The position numbers were made by a program, and so were the translations under genes. From Clostridium beijerinckii (lineage in GTDB: Bacteria > Bacillota > Clostridia > Clostridiales > Clostridiaceae): a DNA stretch of 64,000 nt. Within the stretch, counting starts at the first letter, position 1. Each line of letters starts with the position of its first letter. Where the stretch lies: assembly GCF_036699995.1 (NCBI RefSeq), contig NZ_CP144906.1:2557001-2621000 (forward strand), in the 5' to 3' direction. Shown here piece by piece: positions 43,089 through 53,766 of this stretch. The notes under the pieces are model-generated. The model made no database searches. It was not told the origin of the DNA and saw only the letters and a list, made by a program, of their open reading frames with translations.

Positions 43089-45065
43089 TCAAGCTTCTCC
43101 TAGAATTTTATATATGAATTTCGTAATATCTGGAAGATTTAATCCATCATGTCCTTTTTCTGGCTCATAGCGTAAAATTATTTCAATATTATTAAAGTTA
43201 TCAATATTATTCATGCGTTCCATACGTTTCAATAATGGTACTATCTGGGTTGAATTGTCTGCATGAGAGCATAAATTAGCGAGGATATATATCTTAGGAA
43301 CATAATTGTTTTTTTCAAAAGCATCTACTACGTTAAATCGATCGTTATATTTTTCAAAAGGTTCATCATCATCAAAGCAAAGTGTTACAACAGTTTCGAA
43401 TGCTTCCTTAACAATCCAATTGGAGATGTCAAATTGTGAGTTGTCGACAACTACTGATGATCCTCTAAGATATATCCCCATAATTACTGAAAGGTAACCA
43501 CCTGCTGATGTGCCGTAGATAACTGTATTCTCGAGCTTAATATTCATTTTAGCAATGATTTGTTTTAATATTAAACTACTATTTTCAAGATAATAATTTT
43601 CATTTTTTCCGACGCCCCAAGCAACTTGTAAATATCCATTTACATAAAGTGTAGGATCCATGCAGAAAATAGAGGAGGTTTTCAACATCTGTGACCAACT
43701 ATGCCTTTGGAAGATTGGGACATTAACATTTCCACCGACTACAGCACCATTGTTAAAAACAATAAGTTTATCATTTCCACTTTTTCTGTTTATTAGATAT
43801 TCATAAGGTACACCATTCTGAATGACTCTTAGCACATATATATAATCGCTTGGTATTTTTAACTTATTAATTTCAGAATAATCTATTGTGATTTCAGGGT
43901 ATGGAAGTTTTACATATTTTGCATTGCTTGTCCTTTGAATAGTGTTATCGATTATTAATTCGGTTTTTTTAACTTCTGTCATAAGATCATAATCATTGTT
44001 AATATCGAAAACTCTGTTATATCTATAAGGATTGTTCAAATACCAAAGTAAAATTCCAAATAATTCTTTTTCATCAAAGTGAATGATATTGCCGCATTTG
44101 TATTTTTCTACCAGCTCCCTTGCTACACCAACATCTGTTGAAATAATAGGAGTATTTAGTATTACGCTTTCAACTAGAGCAAGAGAAAAACCTTCGCTAA
44201 GAGAAGTTAAGATTGTTGCTGTTGAGTTTTTTATATACGGATATGGGTTTTCTACATATCCTATTAGTTTAACATTTTCCGTAAGTTCATTGTCTTCTAT
44301 ATATTTTTGAAGAATTAATTTGTAATCCCCATCTCCTAAAAGATAAATCATAAAATCATCACGATATAGCTTAAGTTCTTTTGCAGCTTTTAATAGCAAA
44401 ATTTGATTTTTGTTGAAATCAAGTCTACCAACAGATGTAAAGAGCATTTTATCCGGTATGCTAATTTTTTCGTTACTTAAGATGTGGATTTTCTCTCTAT
44501 TAACAGAGTTCGAAATTTTAACAACATTTTCGGTTATACCAAAAAGCTCGGACAAAGATTTTTCTACTACATCTGAAATTACTACTATAGAATCAAATTG
44601 CTTTAAAACTGAAGCCTGCATTTCGTGTTCTTGTTTAATTTGTCTATATTCATTCGAATTTTTATCTAGCCAATTATAGTCAAGCTCACGCATATCACCT
44701 CTAATCCAAATTATTTTTGTTGCACAATTTAAATATGAGGCAAAGTAAGATGGAGCACTATGATTACAAGCAATAACACAATCATATTTTTCATTAATTA
44801 GTTTATTGAAAAGTAAGGGAGACACAAGTAATTTATAATAGTAATCAAGGGAATCTTTTTCGTTATAGCCCTCCTTTGTTGAATCAATAAGCGCATCTAA
44901 TATTTTAATATTACTATTATAGACATGAACATTGGAGGTTTTAAATAATGGCAAGATGCTTATATCATATTTATACTTATCTAATAGATTTAAAACATCT
45001 GCTAAAGATTTTTCTGTTCCATAGCCAGAAGTTATATTCCAAGTTATAAACAATAATTTTTTCAT
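43089..45065 (-). CDS. GT4 glycosyltransferase fused to alpha/beta-hydrolase-like domain
   Basis: 658 aa. N-terminal GT-B (GT4) part, residues 1 to about 390: LLFITWNITSGYGTEKSLADVL, SVGRLDFNKNQILLLKAA, LIGYVENPYPYIKNSTATILTSLSEGFSLALVES (E-x7-E motif), PIISTDVGVARELVE. C-terminal part from about 430: KLIVFNNGAVVGGNVNVPIFQRHSW, nucleophile elbow VIYGTSAGGYLSVIMG, and an EPEKGHDGL histidine near the end, as in Asp2-like or esterase domains. No membrane segment. Probably builds or acylates a surface glycan or glycoprotein; isolated from other glycan genes. Confidence 0.8.
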   Translation of the reverse strand: MKKLLFITWNITSGYGTEKSLADVLNLLDKYKYDISILPLFKTSNVHVYNSNIKILDALIDSTKEGYNEKDSLDYYYKLLVSPLLFNKLINEKYDCVIACNHSAPSYFASYLNCATKIIWIRGDMRELDYNWLDKNSNEYRQIKQEHEMQASVLKQFDSIVVISDVVEKSLSELFGITENVVKISNSVNREKIHILSNEKISIPDKMLFTSVGRLDFNKNQILLLKAAKELKLYRDDFMIYLLGDGDYKLILQKYIEDNELTENVKLIGYVENPYPYIKNSTATILTSLSEGFSLALVESVILNTPIISTDVGVARELVEKYKCGNIIHFDEKELFGILLWYLNNPYRYNRVFDINNDYDLMTEVKKTELIIDNTIQRTSNAKYVKLPYPEITIDYSEINKLKIPSDYIYVLRVIQNGVPYEYLINRKSGNDKLIVFNNGAVVGGNVNVPIFQRHSWSQMLKTSSIFCMDPTLYVNGYLQVAWGVGKNENYYLENSSLILKQIIAKMNIKLENTVIYGTSAGGYLSVIMGIYLRGSSVVVDNSQFDISNWIVKEAFETVVTLCFDDDEPFEKYNDRFNVVDAFEKNNYVPKIYILANLCSHADNSTQIVPLLKRMERMNNIDNFNNIEIILRYEPEKGHDGLNLPDITKFIYKILGEA

Positions 45066-45238
45066 TAGTTCACCTTCTTATTAGATTATATGTTAAGGCA
45101 ACGGAATTCAACTTTCCTATTAATATATGAGAAGCAACATAGTTTTGTTAACCACATAGTTAAGTTAACTTCTTTTTTTTGATTTTTTTAATAAAATAAA
45201 GTATAATTAAATGTGTATTAAAAAGGAGGGCGAAATTT

Positions 45239-45745
45239 GTGGAATTATTTGAGGTAGGGAAACCATTTAAGGATGGTATTACAAGGTATCCAGAAGGAAT
45301 AAGTTTCGATATAAATAAAAATGGGTGCAATTTGTTAATTTATACTACGAAATTTACAGAAAAATCTAGACAAGCTATTATAAAAGGTGATCTGAAATAC
45401 GGATATTTCAAAGAAGATAATGTTATTATCATGCTATTCAGATTCGGTAATCACCAATGGATAGAAGTTCCGTATTCTATACATATGTGTAAAAATTCTG
45501 TTGAATTAGAAGAAGTTACAGAAACTGAGGGCTTCTCTCTTAATATATATATTATTAATTCGGGAACAGGGGTTTTAGAAGATACTAGACAAGTTGAACT
45601 TGATATTAGATTATCTAAAATGTTAAGAGATGATGTCTTAGAACAGAAAAGTATGCCGTATAGTGGCTTTAATATTAGAGTAAGTGAATTTAATAGAAAA
45701 TATTCAACTAAAGCATTAGTTAGCATGTCTAGAGCATTAGTTTAA
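45239..45745 (+). CDS. Unknown protein, 168 aa
   Basis: I do not recognise it. Mixed alpha/beta character without membrane segments: FEVGKPFKDGITRYPEGISFDI, LLIYTTKFTEKSRQAIIKGDLKYGYF, IIMLFRFGNHQWIEVPYS, ending KYSTKALVSMSRALV. Looks like a small beta-rich soluble protein. GTG 45239 after AAGGAGGG. Divergent from the glycosyltransferase fusion. Confidence 0.65.
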   Translation: MELFEVGKPFKDGITRYPEGISFDINKNGCNLLIYTTKFTEKSRQAIIKGDLKYGYFKEDNVIIMLFRFGNHQWIEVPYSIHMCKNSVELEEVTETEGFSLNIYIINSGTGVLEDTRQVELDIRLSKMLRDDVLEQKSMPYSGFNIRVSEFNRKYSTKALVSMSRALV

Positions 45746-45818
45746 AATAATTTTAGGTATGTGTAGATAGCTCATATTTCAAATTAAGATATTTTTAGTA
45801 AACAAAATTGTAAGATAT

Positions 45819-45912
45819 GTATATGCTGCAATAATAAATTTATATTTAAAACGCTGGTAAATTACGTGTTAGATTAAAAACTAGAATGTAGAAATTTAAT
45901 TGCAACATATAC
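45819..45912 (+). repeat. P-family repeat copy
   Basis: GTATATGCTGCAAT and ATTGCAACATATAC are terminal inverted repeats (one mismatch). Aligns along its length with the reverse complement of 11644-11738. Confidence 0.75.
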
Positions 45913-46063
45913 ATACATAAATATTAAATTATAGAACGGATAAGTAAGTATAATATTACTTTCATAAGCTAATTGCTATTCATAAGTCTAATCCCTAGAT
46001 TTTAGATATTGAAATAATAATTCTTAATTTATATAATTTTAGTAACAGAAAGGGGTGGAAGCT

Positions 46064-46369
46064 ATGAAGGTTGAGTTTTGTCTTGTAGAAAGTGATGATA
46101 TTGTTTTTACAAAAGAATCTAAAGATTTGAAGGATATAATAAATGTCATTACCAAAGTAGGTACAGAGATCAATTTGTTTTTTAGCAAAGATGATTTCAT
46201 CCATGGTTACGTACAAAATGTAGCATATCAAGTTAATGCAGAAAGTAATGATGAGAGTCTAATAATATATTTTTCAAATGATTATAAAAAATCTAAGAAC
46301 ACAGAGAGAATATCAGCTGAACATTTAAGTACTACGAAAATAAGTGCTAAAAATAATGATAAGGCGTGA
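46064..46369 (+). CDS. Unknown protein, 101 aa
   Basis: MKVEFCLVESDDIVFTKESKDL, then INVITKVGTEINLFFSKDDFIHGYVQNVAYQVNAES, NDESLIIYFSNDYKKS and a hydrophilic Ser/Lys tail. Soluble; no family recognised. ATG 46064 chosen 9 nt after AAAGGGGTGG; GTG 46055 is in frame but too close. Confidence 0.65.
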   Translation: MKVEFCLVESDDIVFTKESKDLKDIINVITKVGTEINLFFSKDDFIHGYVQNVAYQVNAESNDESLIIYFSNDYKKSKNTERISAEHLSTTKISAKNNDKA

Positions 46370-46525
46370 TCGGAAAAATAATAAGTCCATCTGCTAAGTA
46401 TGTTTTACAGCATTCTGCGTAAGTAGGTTGTCATAGTAATTTTGCTATTAGATCAATATACTTACGTGTCTAAGAAGAATAAGACTGGTACTTTGTACTT
46501 GTTATTTTCATTTATATGCCTAAAT

Positions 46526-46587
46526 AAAAATTAAGGTGAGATAGTAAATTTTATGATTTATTTACTATTTCACCTTAATTTTTTTAT
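46526..46587. terminator. Strong terminator
   Basis: AATTAAGGTGAGATAGTAAAT pairs with ATTTACTATTTCACCTTAATT, followed by a T-run. Confidence 0.9.
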
Positions 46588-46684
46588 GCTTTAGTAATTT
46601 ATAATCTGATAAAATTGCGGATGATTTAAAAAAGGTTGATTGAATAACTTTTGTGTTTTAAAAAGAATAAAAATAAATAGGAAC

Positions 46685-46776
46685 ATGTGCTGTAATTGAA
46701 ATTTGTACTTTATCTTTAAAGTGAGTAATTTTTGAGTACTGGAATATTAAGCGTAAATTTATTATTGAAATATAAT
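46685..46776 (-). repeat. P-family repeat, diverged copy
   Basis: GTGCTGTAATTGAAATTTG at one end and GTAAATTTATTATTGAAATA at the other line up with 11644-11738. Confidence 0.6.
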
Positions 46777-47074
46777 TGAAATATCTATTATTTATAGGTT
46801 TAAGTTATTTGAAAATAATATATTTTAGGATTTAATATATACATATTTTATAAATGTTGCCTTGTGTGCTATAATTTATATGAATTTTTATTTATAAATT
46901 GTAATTTTTGTGAAGTATATTGAAAATAGTGAAGGTTACAAGTAAAAGCGGGTGAACTTTGTGATACATATAGGCTAAATATGAAAGAAATTATATATGA
47001 ATAAAATTAAATTTGTAACTATAAAAAATAAAGTTTAAGATAAATTTATGCTTTATATTATAAGGAGATATATT

Positions 47075-47989
47075 ATGAAAGAAAAAAAGAATAGAAAAAG
47101 ATTTAATAATAGCAGGAGAAGTAATTTTATAAAATTAGTTAAAATAGTATCACTTTTAGTTGTGATTGGGATAATTGCTTTTATTGGGATTAATAAAGGA
47201 ATAAATTCTTTTGCTAATATGGCTGCTAGTCAAAATAGTGATAAAAAAGATGTTATCGAAAACCCATCAGAGGATGAGAAAAAAGAGTTTGGGGAAGTTC
47301 CGTTAATAAATGATAATAGAGGCGTGCCGGTAATTTGTTTTCATTCTATAAATGATGATCCTTCAGTAAAAAGCCCTATTATTATTTCAAAGGATAAATT
47401 TAGAACACAACTTCAAGCTATTAAAGATAATGGATATACGACATTAACAATGGCTCAACTTAATGATTACCTTTTTAAGGGCAAGGCTATTCCAGAAAAA
47501 AGTGTTGTTCTAACATTTGATGATGGATATAGAGATAATTATACTAATGTATTTCCAATCTTAAAAGAGTTTAATATGAATGCAACAATTTTTGTTATAC
47601 AAAGTTATTTAGATAGAGATGGATATCTAACTACTGACCAAGTTAAAGAGTTGAGTAGTAGTGGAATAATTGATATAGAGTCTCACACGATTTCTCATAT
47701 TGATCTTCCGACTATGTCATATGAAGATCAATTAAAAGAACTAAAAAATTCTAAGGAAAAGTTAGAAAGTTTAATTAATAAGCCTATAATTTCGATTGCT
47801 TATCCAGAAGGAAAATATAATGATGATACTAAGAAAGCTTTTAGTGAAGTTGGTTATTCAATGGGATTTACCACTGAAAGAGGATATGCTGACAGAGATG
47901 ATAATTCTGCAGAATTAAACAGAATATGTGTAGATTATACATATAAGCCTAAAGACATTCTAAAGGTATTAAAAAACTTGAAAAAGTAA
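47075..47989 (+). CDS. Membrane-anchored polysaccharide deacetylase
   Basis: N-terminal basic region and anchor (LVKIVSLLVVIGIIAFIGI, about residues 20-38), spacer, then a NodB domain: ICFHSIND, VVLTFDDGYRDNY (metal Asp), IESHTISHIDLPT (metal His pair), SIAYPEGKYND. 304 aa. Likely removes acetyl groups from peptidoglycan or an exopolysaccharide outside the cell. ATG 47075 with AAGGAG; the in-frame ATG 47048 has none. Confidence 0.9.
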   Translation: MKEKKNRKRFNNSRRSNFIKLVKIVSLLVVIGIIAFIGINKGINSFANMAASQNSDKKDVIENPSEDEKKEFGEVPLINDNRGVPVICFHSINDDPSVKSPIIISKDKFRTQLQAIKDNGYTTLTMAQLNDYLFKGKAIPEKSVVLTFDDGYRDNYTNVFPILKEFNMNATIFVIQSYLDRDGYLTTDQVKELSSSGIIDIESHTISHIDLPTMSYEDQLKELKNSKEKLESLINKPIISIAYPEGKYNDDTKKAFSEVGYSMGFTTERGYADRDDNSAELNRICVDYTYKPKDILKVLKNLKK

Positions 47990-48122
47990 TGTGAGATTTT
48001 CTTTTGAATAAGAATAACAAAAATCCGAACGAAAAGAAAAAATATTTACAAAACGTTCTCTTAAAATTGACAAAATATAATATAAATTATAGAATAAAGA
48101 GAGCAATAAAGATGCTTATTAG

Positions 48123-48159
48123 ATATTATCCAATTCAATTAGAATTGGATAATATTTTT
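48123..48159 (+). terminator. Terminator after deacetylase gene
   Basis: ATATTATCCAATTC and its exact inverse flank AATTA, followed by TTTT. Confidence 0.85.
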
Positions 48160-48201
48160 AATAAGGATCTTAAAAATAACTTATGAATGGAGTAGATAAG
48201 C

Positions 48202-48471
48202 ATGAAAGCAATATTAACAGTAATTGGGCAGGACAAAGTTGGTATTATAGCAGGGGTTAGTCAGAAAATGTTAGAATATAGTATCAATATATTAGATGTT
48301 AATCAAACTATAATGCAAGGTTTTTTTACCATGATAATGGTATTAGACTGCAAAGATATGAATGCGACTTTTGAAGAAGTTCGTGCAGGACTTACAGCAG
48401 AGGGTGAAAGACTTGGGGTAGAAGTAAAGATTCAAAGAGAAGAAATATTTAAGTCAATGCATTCACTATAA
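48202..48471 (+). CDS. ACT-domain protein (UPF0237)
   Basis: 89-aa stand-alone ACT domain: AILTVIGQDKVGIIAGVSQKMLEYSINILDVNQTIMQGFFTMIMVLD. Always paired in Firmicutes with the PFL/UPF0210 gene that follows, here 12 bp downstream; the pair is probably a metabolite-binding regulator and its partner. ATG 48202 after TGGAG. Confidence 0.93.
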   Translation: MKAILTVIGQDKVGIIAGVSQKMLEYSINILDVNQTIMQGFFTMIMVLDCKDMNATFEEVRAGLTAEGERLGVEVKIQREEIFKSMHSL

Positions 48472-48483
48472 TAGGAGGGGCTT

Positions 48484-49839
48484 ATGAATACTAATAATAT
48501 ACTTGAAACGATAAAAATGATTGAGGAAGAAAAACTTGATGTTAGAACTATAACAATGGGAATATCCTTGCTTGATTGCATAGATCCAGATGGAGATAAA
48601 GCTAGAATTAAGATATATGATAAAATTACAAAATCTGCAGAGCATTTAGTAGAGGTTGGAAGGCAAATAGAAACAGAATTTGGTATTCCAATAGTAAATA
48701 AAAGAGTTTCAATAACTCCTATGTCAATAATTGCTGGAGCTACTAATGAAACTAGCTATGTTGAATTTGCAAGAACTTTAGATAGAGCAGCAGAGACTCT
48801 TGGAATAGATTTCTTAGGTGGATTTTCAGCATTAGTTCAAAAAGGTTGTACAAAAGGTGATAAGATTTTAATAAGTTCAATCCCAGAAGCTTTAGCAGTA
48901 ACAAAAAAAGTTTGTGCGTCAGTTAATGTAGGATGTACAAAATCAGGAATAAACATGAACGCTGTAAGAGATATGGCAGATGTTATAAAGAGAACTGCAG
49001 AACTTACAAAAGATCAAAAAGGCTTTGGTTGCGCTAAGTTAGTTGTATTTGCAAATGCAGTAGAAGATAATCCTTTTATGGCAGGAGCTTTCCACGGAGT
49101 TGGAGAAGCTGAGAGAATCATAAATGTTGGTGTAAGCGGACCAGGAGTTGTTAAGAGAGCACTTGAGAAAGTAAGAGGAGCATCTTTTGATGTTGTTGCT
49201 GAAACAATTAAGCAAACTGCATTTAAAGTTACAAGGATGGGAGAATTAGTTGCTAACGAAGCATCTAGAAGATTAGATGTACCTTTTGGTATAGTTGACT
49301 TATCTTTAGCTCCAACACCAGCCATTGGTGACTCGGTTGCAGAAATTTTAGAAGAAATAGGACTAGAACAAGTTGGAACTCATGGTACAATTGCGGCACT
49401 TGCTATGCTTAACGATGCAGTTAAAAAAGGTGGAGTTATGGCATGTAGCCATGTTGGAGGCCTAAGTGGAGCTTTCATTCCAGTATCTGAAGATGCAGGT
49501 ATGATTGATGCAGTTATAAGCGGATCATTAAATTTAGAAAAATTAGAAGGAATGACATGTGTATGCTCAGTTGGTCTTGATATGATTGCAATTCCTGGAG
49601 ATACTCCAGCATCTACGATTGCAGGAATGATAGCTGATGAAGCTGCAATTGGAGTAATAAATAATAAGACTACAGCAGTTAGAATTATACCAGCACCAGG
49701 TTGTGAAATCGGTGATATGGTGGAGTTCGGTGGATTATTGGGTAGAGCACCTGTAATGAAGGTAAATGGTAAATCATCAGAATTATTTGCTCAAAGAGGT
49801 GGAAGAATTCCTGCACCTATACATTCATTTAAAAATTAA
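48484..49839 (+). CDS. PFL family/UPF0210 (DUF711) protein
   Basis: 451 aa. Conserved blocks: [69 protein letters not shown] at the C-terminus. Structurally related to pyruvate formate-lyase-like barrels but lacking the usual glycyl-radical motif; function unknown. ATG 48484 after GGAGGGG. Confidence 0.93.
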   Translation: MNTNNILETIKMIEEEKLDVRTITMGISLLDCIDPDGDKARIKIYDKITKSAEHLVEVGRQIETEFGIPIVNKRVSITPMSIIAGATNETSYVEFARTLDRAAETLGIDFLGGFSALVQKGCTKGDKILISSIPEALAVTKKVCASVNVGCTKSGINMNAVRDMADVIKRTAELTKDQKGFGCAKLVVFANAVEDNPFMAGAFHGVGEAERIINVGVSGPGVVKRALEKVRGASFDVVAETIKQTAFKVTRMGELVANEASRRLDVPFGIVDLSLAPTPAIGDSVAEILEEIGLEQVGTHGTIAALAMLNDAVKKGGVMACSHVGGLSGAFIPVSEDAGMIDAVISGSLNLEKLEGMTCVCSVGLDMIAIPGDTPASTIAGMIADEAAIGVINNKTTAVRIIPAPGCEIGDMVEFGGLLGRAPVMKVNGKSSELFAQRGGRIPAPIHSFKN

Positions 49840-49848
49840 TAAACATAC

Positions 49849-49891
49849 AAATAAGACCTAAAAGATATTAATATATCTTTAGGTCTTATTT
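49849..49891 (+). terminator. Terminator after UPF0210 gene
   Basis: AAATAAGACCTAAA and TTTAGGTCTTATTT with further GATAT/ATATC pairing. Confidence 0.9.
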
Positions 49892-49992
49892 CATATTCTA
49901 TATTATTTCTAAAATAAGCAATTATAGAAATCTTTTCTTTTGTAATATCGAGGTGTAAAAATAGCCTTACAGGATAAAATTAGTTAGTTGTT

Positions 49993-50142
49993 TTATAATA
50001 AGAATAATAGTGGCCATAATGCCCATGCATTATTAAAACCATATCCACCACCATATCCGCCATAATTGCCGTATCCATAAAAGTTTCCGTAATTGTATCC
50101 ACAGCAATTATTGCAACATCTGTTATAACAGCATCTGCTCAT
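49993..50142 (-). CDS. Gly/Tyr/Cys-rich microprotein, 49 aa
   Basis: Opens MSRCCYNRCCNNCCGYNYGN, runs through a GYGNYGGYGGGYGF repeat and closes AWALWPLLFLL. AAAGGAG lies 9 nt before the ATG (50142, minus strand). The Cys-Cys pairs and Gly-Tyr repeats resemble spore-coat or inclusion proteins (YjcZ/CotJ-like small proteins), and a hydrophobic end could anchor it. Too short for most gene finders. Spore role inferred. Confidence 0.78.
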   Translation of the reverse strand: MSRCCYNRCCNNCCGYNYGNFYGYGNYGGYGGGYGFNNAWALWPLLFLL

Positions 50143-50506
50143 AGTTCATTTCTCCTTTGTTAATCTATATCATTTGTTATATTAATAATATATTAAACAT
50201 AATTAAAAATTGTTACATATTAAACTTAAAAATAAAATTATCTATAAGGATATTAACCTGCCATATTTTCATTATACAAATTTATGTAAATAAGATCTTA
50301 TAGGTGTACATACTGGGGGAGAATAGTTTAAATAAAGCATTTTAATACAAGAATAATTGGAAATAATGTTTAAAAAGACATGAAATTAATAAATAACATA
50401 ATACGGATTTAGAATTTGGTGTCTTTATGTTATAATAGGCAAAGAGAAAATAAGGTGTGTATGATTTTTTAAAATTAAACCATAAGAAGAATAAGTAGGT
50501 GAAGAT

Positions 50507-52486
50507 ATGACAACTGAAAGAAAGTTTTTGCCCATAAGCAAAAAAGATATGAGAGAAAGAGGTTGGGAGCAATTAGATTTCATAATTGTTACAGCTGATG
50601 CATACATTGATCATCATAGTTTTGGTACTGCAATTATTTCGAGAGTACTTGAAGCAAATGGATATAAAGTTGGGATAATACCACAACCAGATTGGGATAA
50701 TATTTATGATTTTCAGAGATTTGGGAAGCCTAAATATGCTTTCCTAGTTAATGGTGGAAACATGGATCCTATGGTCAATCATTATACTGTAAGTAAAAGA
50801 TTAAGAGAAAAAGATTTTTATTCTCCAGGTGGACAAATGGGACTTAGGCCTGATAGAGCAACAATTGTTTATTGCAATAAGATAAGAGAAGCTTATAAAG
50901 ATATAGATATTGTAATAGGAGGAATAGAAGCAAGTCTTAGAAGATTTGCTCATTACGATTATTGGAGTGATAAAGTAAGAAAATCAATATTAATTGATAG
51001 TACAGCTGACTTGTTAATTTATGGTATGGGTGAAAAACAAATAGTGGCCGTTGCAGAAAGTTTAAAGAATAAAGTTCGAGCAAAGGATATAACTTATATT
51101 AGAGGCACTTGCTATGCTACAGAAAGTTTAGAAGATGTGCAGGATTATATTGAAATTCCTTCGTATAAGGAAGTATCTACAAATAAATATAAATATGCGG
51201 AAGCAAGCAAAGTAGAATATGAAGAACAGGATTCTGTTCGAGGTAATATTATCGTACAAAAGCATGGAAGTAAATATGTGGTACAAAATATTCCAGAAGC
51301 CCCTTTGAATAGAGAGGAATTAGATGAAGTATATGGACTTCCGTATATGAGAGATTACCATCCTGTTTATGAGGGGAAAGGCGGAATAGCTGCAATTGAA
51401 GAAGTTAAATTTAGTACAGTAAGCTCAAGGGGCTGTTTTGGAGATTGTAAATTTTGTGCTATAACTTTTCATCAAGGAAGAGTTGTTCAAAGTAGAAGTA
51501 AAGAATCAATATTACAAGAAGTTGAAGATATTACAAAACTTCCGGATTTTAAGGGATATATTCATGATGTAGGAGGACCGACTGCAAACTTTAGAAAACC
51601 AGCTTGTTCTAAGCAGTTAGCTTTTGGAGCATGTAAAAATAAAGAGTGTTTATCTCCAGATGTTTGTAGAAATATGGATGTAGATCATACTGAATACCTT
51701 GATTTGTTAAGATCTATAAGGAAAGTGCCAAAGGTCAAAAAGGCATTCGTGCGCTCAGGTCTTAGGTATGATTATATTATGGCTGATAAAGATGATACGT
51801 TTTTTAAAGAATTAGTAGAACATCATGTAAGTGGAAAATTAAAAGTTGCACCTGAACATATTTCAAAAGATGTACTAAAATATATGGGTAAACCGGCTGG
51901 TGAAACTTATGATAAATTTGTAAATAAGTTTGAAAAAATAACAAAGAAACTTGGAAAAAAACAATATATAATTCCATATTTAATGTCATCTCATCCGGGA
52001 AGCACTTTAGAATGTGCAATTGAGCTTGCTGAGTATCTAAGAGATATTAACTATCAACCAGAGCAGGTACAAGATTTTTATCCAACACCAGGTACATTGG
52101 CTACAACAATGTATTATACCGGATTAGACCCAATGACAATGAAAGAAGTTTATGTACCAAAGACTAAGCATGAAAAAGCTATGCAAAGGGCTCTGCTTCA
52201 ATATAAGAATCCAAAGTATTATACACTAGTATATGAAGCATTAACTCAAGCTGGTAGAACTGATTTGATAGGAAATGGTCCGAAATGTCTTATAAAAGAC
52301 AAGAATAAAAGTGTGAAAGGTTATAATTCCAACGTTTCTAGAGGTAATGAAAGCCAAGGAATTAATAGGAAAAAGACTTCAGACAGATTGAAGGATAATA
52401 GAATTTCTGATAGAAGAGAAAAAGGTAAGAAAACAAAAGAGAAAAACTTGTCAAATGGCAAAAAAAGAACCGCCAAGAAAAGATAA
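50507..52486 (+). CDS. YgiQ-family radical SAM protein
   Basis: 659 aa, normal for the family. N-terminal cobalamin-binding-like region ([37 protein letters not shown]), radical SAM cluster [16 protein letters not shown] (CxxxCxxC), then [38 protein letters not shown] and the DUF3362-type tail rich in Lys/Arg. Function of YgiQ is unknown; the B12-binding-like N-terminus is of interest next to a B12-making genome (inference). ATG 50507; ribosome site GGTGAAG. Confidence 0.93.
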   Translation: MTTERKFLPISKKDMRERGWEQLDFIIVTADAYIDHHSFGTAIISRVLEANGYKVGIIPQPDWDNIYDFQRFGKPKYAFLVNGGNMDPMVNHYTVSKRLREKDFYSPGGQMGLRPDRATIVYCNKIREAYKDIDIVIGGIEASLRRFAHYDYWSDKVRKSILIDSTADLLIYGMGEKQIVAVAESLKNKVRAKDITYIRGTCYATESLEDVQDYIEIPSYKEVSTNKYKYAEASKVEYEEQDSVRGNIIVQKHGSKYVVQNIPEAPLNREELDEVYGLPYMRDYHPVYEGKGGIAAIEEVKFSTVSSRGCFGDCKFCAITFHQGRVVQSRSKESILQEVEDITKLPDFKGYIHDVGGPTANFRKPACSKQLAFGACKNKECLSPDVCRNMDVDHTEYLDLLRSIRKVPKVKKAFVRSGLRYDYIMADKDDTFFKELVEHHVSGKLKVAPEHISKDVLKYMGKPAGETYDKFVNKFEKITKKLGKKQYIIPYLMSSHPGSTLECAIELAEYLRDINYQPEQVQDFYPTPGTLATTMYYTGLDPMTMKEVYVPKTKHEKAMQRALLQYKNPKYYTLVYEALTQAGRTDLIGNGPKCLIKDKNKSVKGYNSNVSRGNESQGINRKKTSDRLKDNRISDRREKGKKTKEKNLSNGKKRTAKKR

Positions 52487-52640
52487 AATATTAAATAGTA
52501 TTGTAAATTTGCTGCAATAAAAGAATGAAATGTTTTTGTTAGATCTTAAATTTAGTTCATGAGTTGTAGCAATTTACTAAATTAATCGATAGTATATATT
52601 GAAGTTAAGAATAAGCTATTGATTTTTCAGTATGTCTTTG

Positions 52641-52733
52641 CATACATGCTGAAGTTGAATTTCTACATTTTGGTCCTGATTTGGTAGTTAACGTATTAGA
52701 GTGCTAGATGTGGATTTTTATTATTTCGATATA
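52641..52733 (-). repeat. P-family repeat, diverged copy
   Basis: ATGCTGAAGTTGAATTTCTA and the end ATTTTTATTATTTCGATAT match the ends of 11644-11738 (ATTTCTACATTTT shared exactly). Confidence 0.65.
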
Positions 52734-52753
52734 ATTAAGAGAAAGGGGTAAAA

Positions 52754-53665
52754 ATGGGGGATATTTTAATAAAAGCATTTAGCTTTATACTGATTATTGC
52801 GATAGGATACAGTTTCAAAAGGATAGGGGTTTTTGGGCCTAAAGACTATAAAATTATAACTAAAATTATAATGAATATTACTTTACCATGTGCACTTATT
52901 ACTGGATTTGCAAATTTTAAAATGGATACATCAATGCTTTTTATTATTTTGCTTGGATTTTTGGGAAACATTATAATGTCTTTCGTTGGTTTTGTTTTAG
53001 CTAGAAATAAGGATAATAAAGAAAAAGCCTTTAATATGTTAAATTTAGCTGGATATAATATAGGATGTTTTACCCTCCCATATGTACAGAGTTTTATGGG
53101 AGCATATGCTGTTGGGATAACAAGTCTCTTCGATATAGGTAATTCGATTATGTGTACAGGAGGTACATATGCACTTGCATCAGGTGTTGTTGGTGAAGGA
53201 AATGACCAAAGCATTAGAGCGTTTCTTAGAAAAATGTTCTCATCTGTACCTTTTGATACTTATATGCTTATGTTTATAGTGACAATTACAGGTATTAAGT
53301 TGCCGCAGGTGATATATACAATAACTTCAAATTTAAGTGCAGGAAATGCTTTTTTGTCCATGCTTATGATTGGAATGGTTTTTGAATGCAAATTCCACAA
53401 AGAGCAGTTAGTTAAAGTTGCTTCTATTATAAGTATACGTTACTTGTTTGCAGCAATATTTGCAGTTATTATTTATTTTTGTGTACCATTCTCAATAGAA
53501 ATTAAGCATGTACTAGTTATTTTGGTATTTGGTCCAGTTCCTGTTCTTGCACCAGTCTTTACGGCTAGATGTAAATGTGATGAAGGCTTAGCGGGGGTAG
53601 TAAATTCTTTATGTATACCTATAAGCATAGTCATAATAACTTTATTGTTGTTTATCATTAATTAG
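52754..53665 (+). CDS. AEC (auxin efflux carrier) family transporter
   Basis: About ten hydrophobic segments; N-terminal FSFILIIAIGYSFKRIG, central AGYNIGCFTLPYVQSFMGAYAV, later PVPVLAPVFTARCKCDEGLAGVVNSLCIPISI. Bile/arsenite/riboflavin transporter superfamily; bacterial members export or import malate-like acids. 303 aa. ATG 52754 after AAAGGGG. Substrate unknown. Confidence 0.87.
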   Translation: MGDILIKAFSFILIIAIGYSFKRIGVFGPKDYKIITKIIMNITLPCALITGFANFKMDTSMLFIILLGFLGNIIMSFVGFVLARNKDNKEKAFNMLNLAGYNIGCFTLPYVQSFMGAYAVGITSLFDIGNSIMCTGGTYALASGVVGEGNDQSIRAFLRKMFSSVPFDTYMLMFIVTITGIKLPQVIYTITSNLSAGNAFLSMLMIGMVFECKFHKEQLVKVASIISIRYLFAAIFAVIIYFCVPFSIEIKHVLVILVFGPVPVLAPVFTARCKCDEGLAGVVNSLCIPISIVIITLLLFIIN

Positions 53666-53699
53666 TATAATCGAAAAAGTAATATTTTGATAAATAGAT

Positions 53700-53735
53700 T
53701 AAACCACTAGGCATAAAAAGCATGTGGTTTTTTTG
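53700..53735 (+). terminator. Terminator after transporter gene
   Basis: AAACCAC pairs with GTGGTTT around a loop, followed by TTTT. Confidence 0.8.
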
Positions 53736-53766
53736 TTATGTTAATAAATTATTTACTAATATAATA

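Noticed and set aside
48004..48186. A 60-codon open frame between the deacetylase and the ACT-domain gene
   Set aside because: No ribosome site, low-complexity Lys/Asn/Ile composition, and it runs through a perfect 14-bp terminator hairpin (48123-48159).
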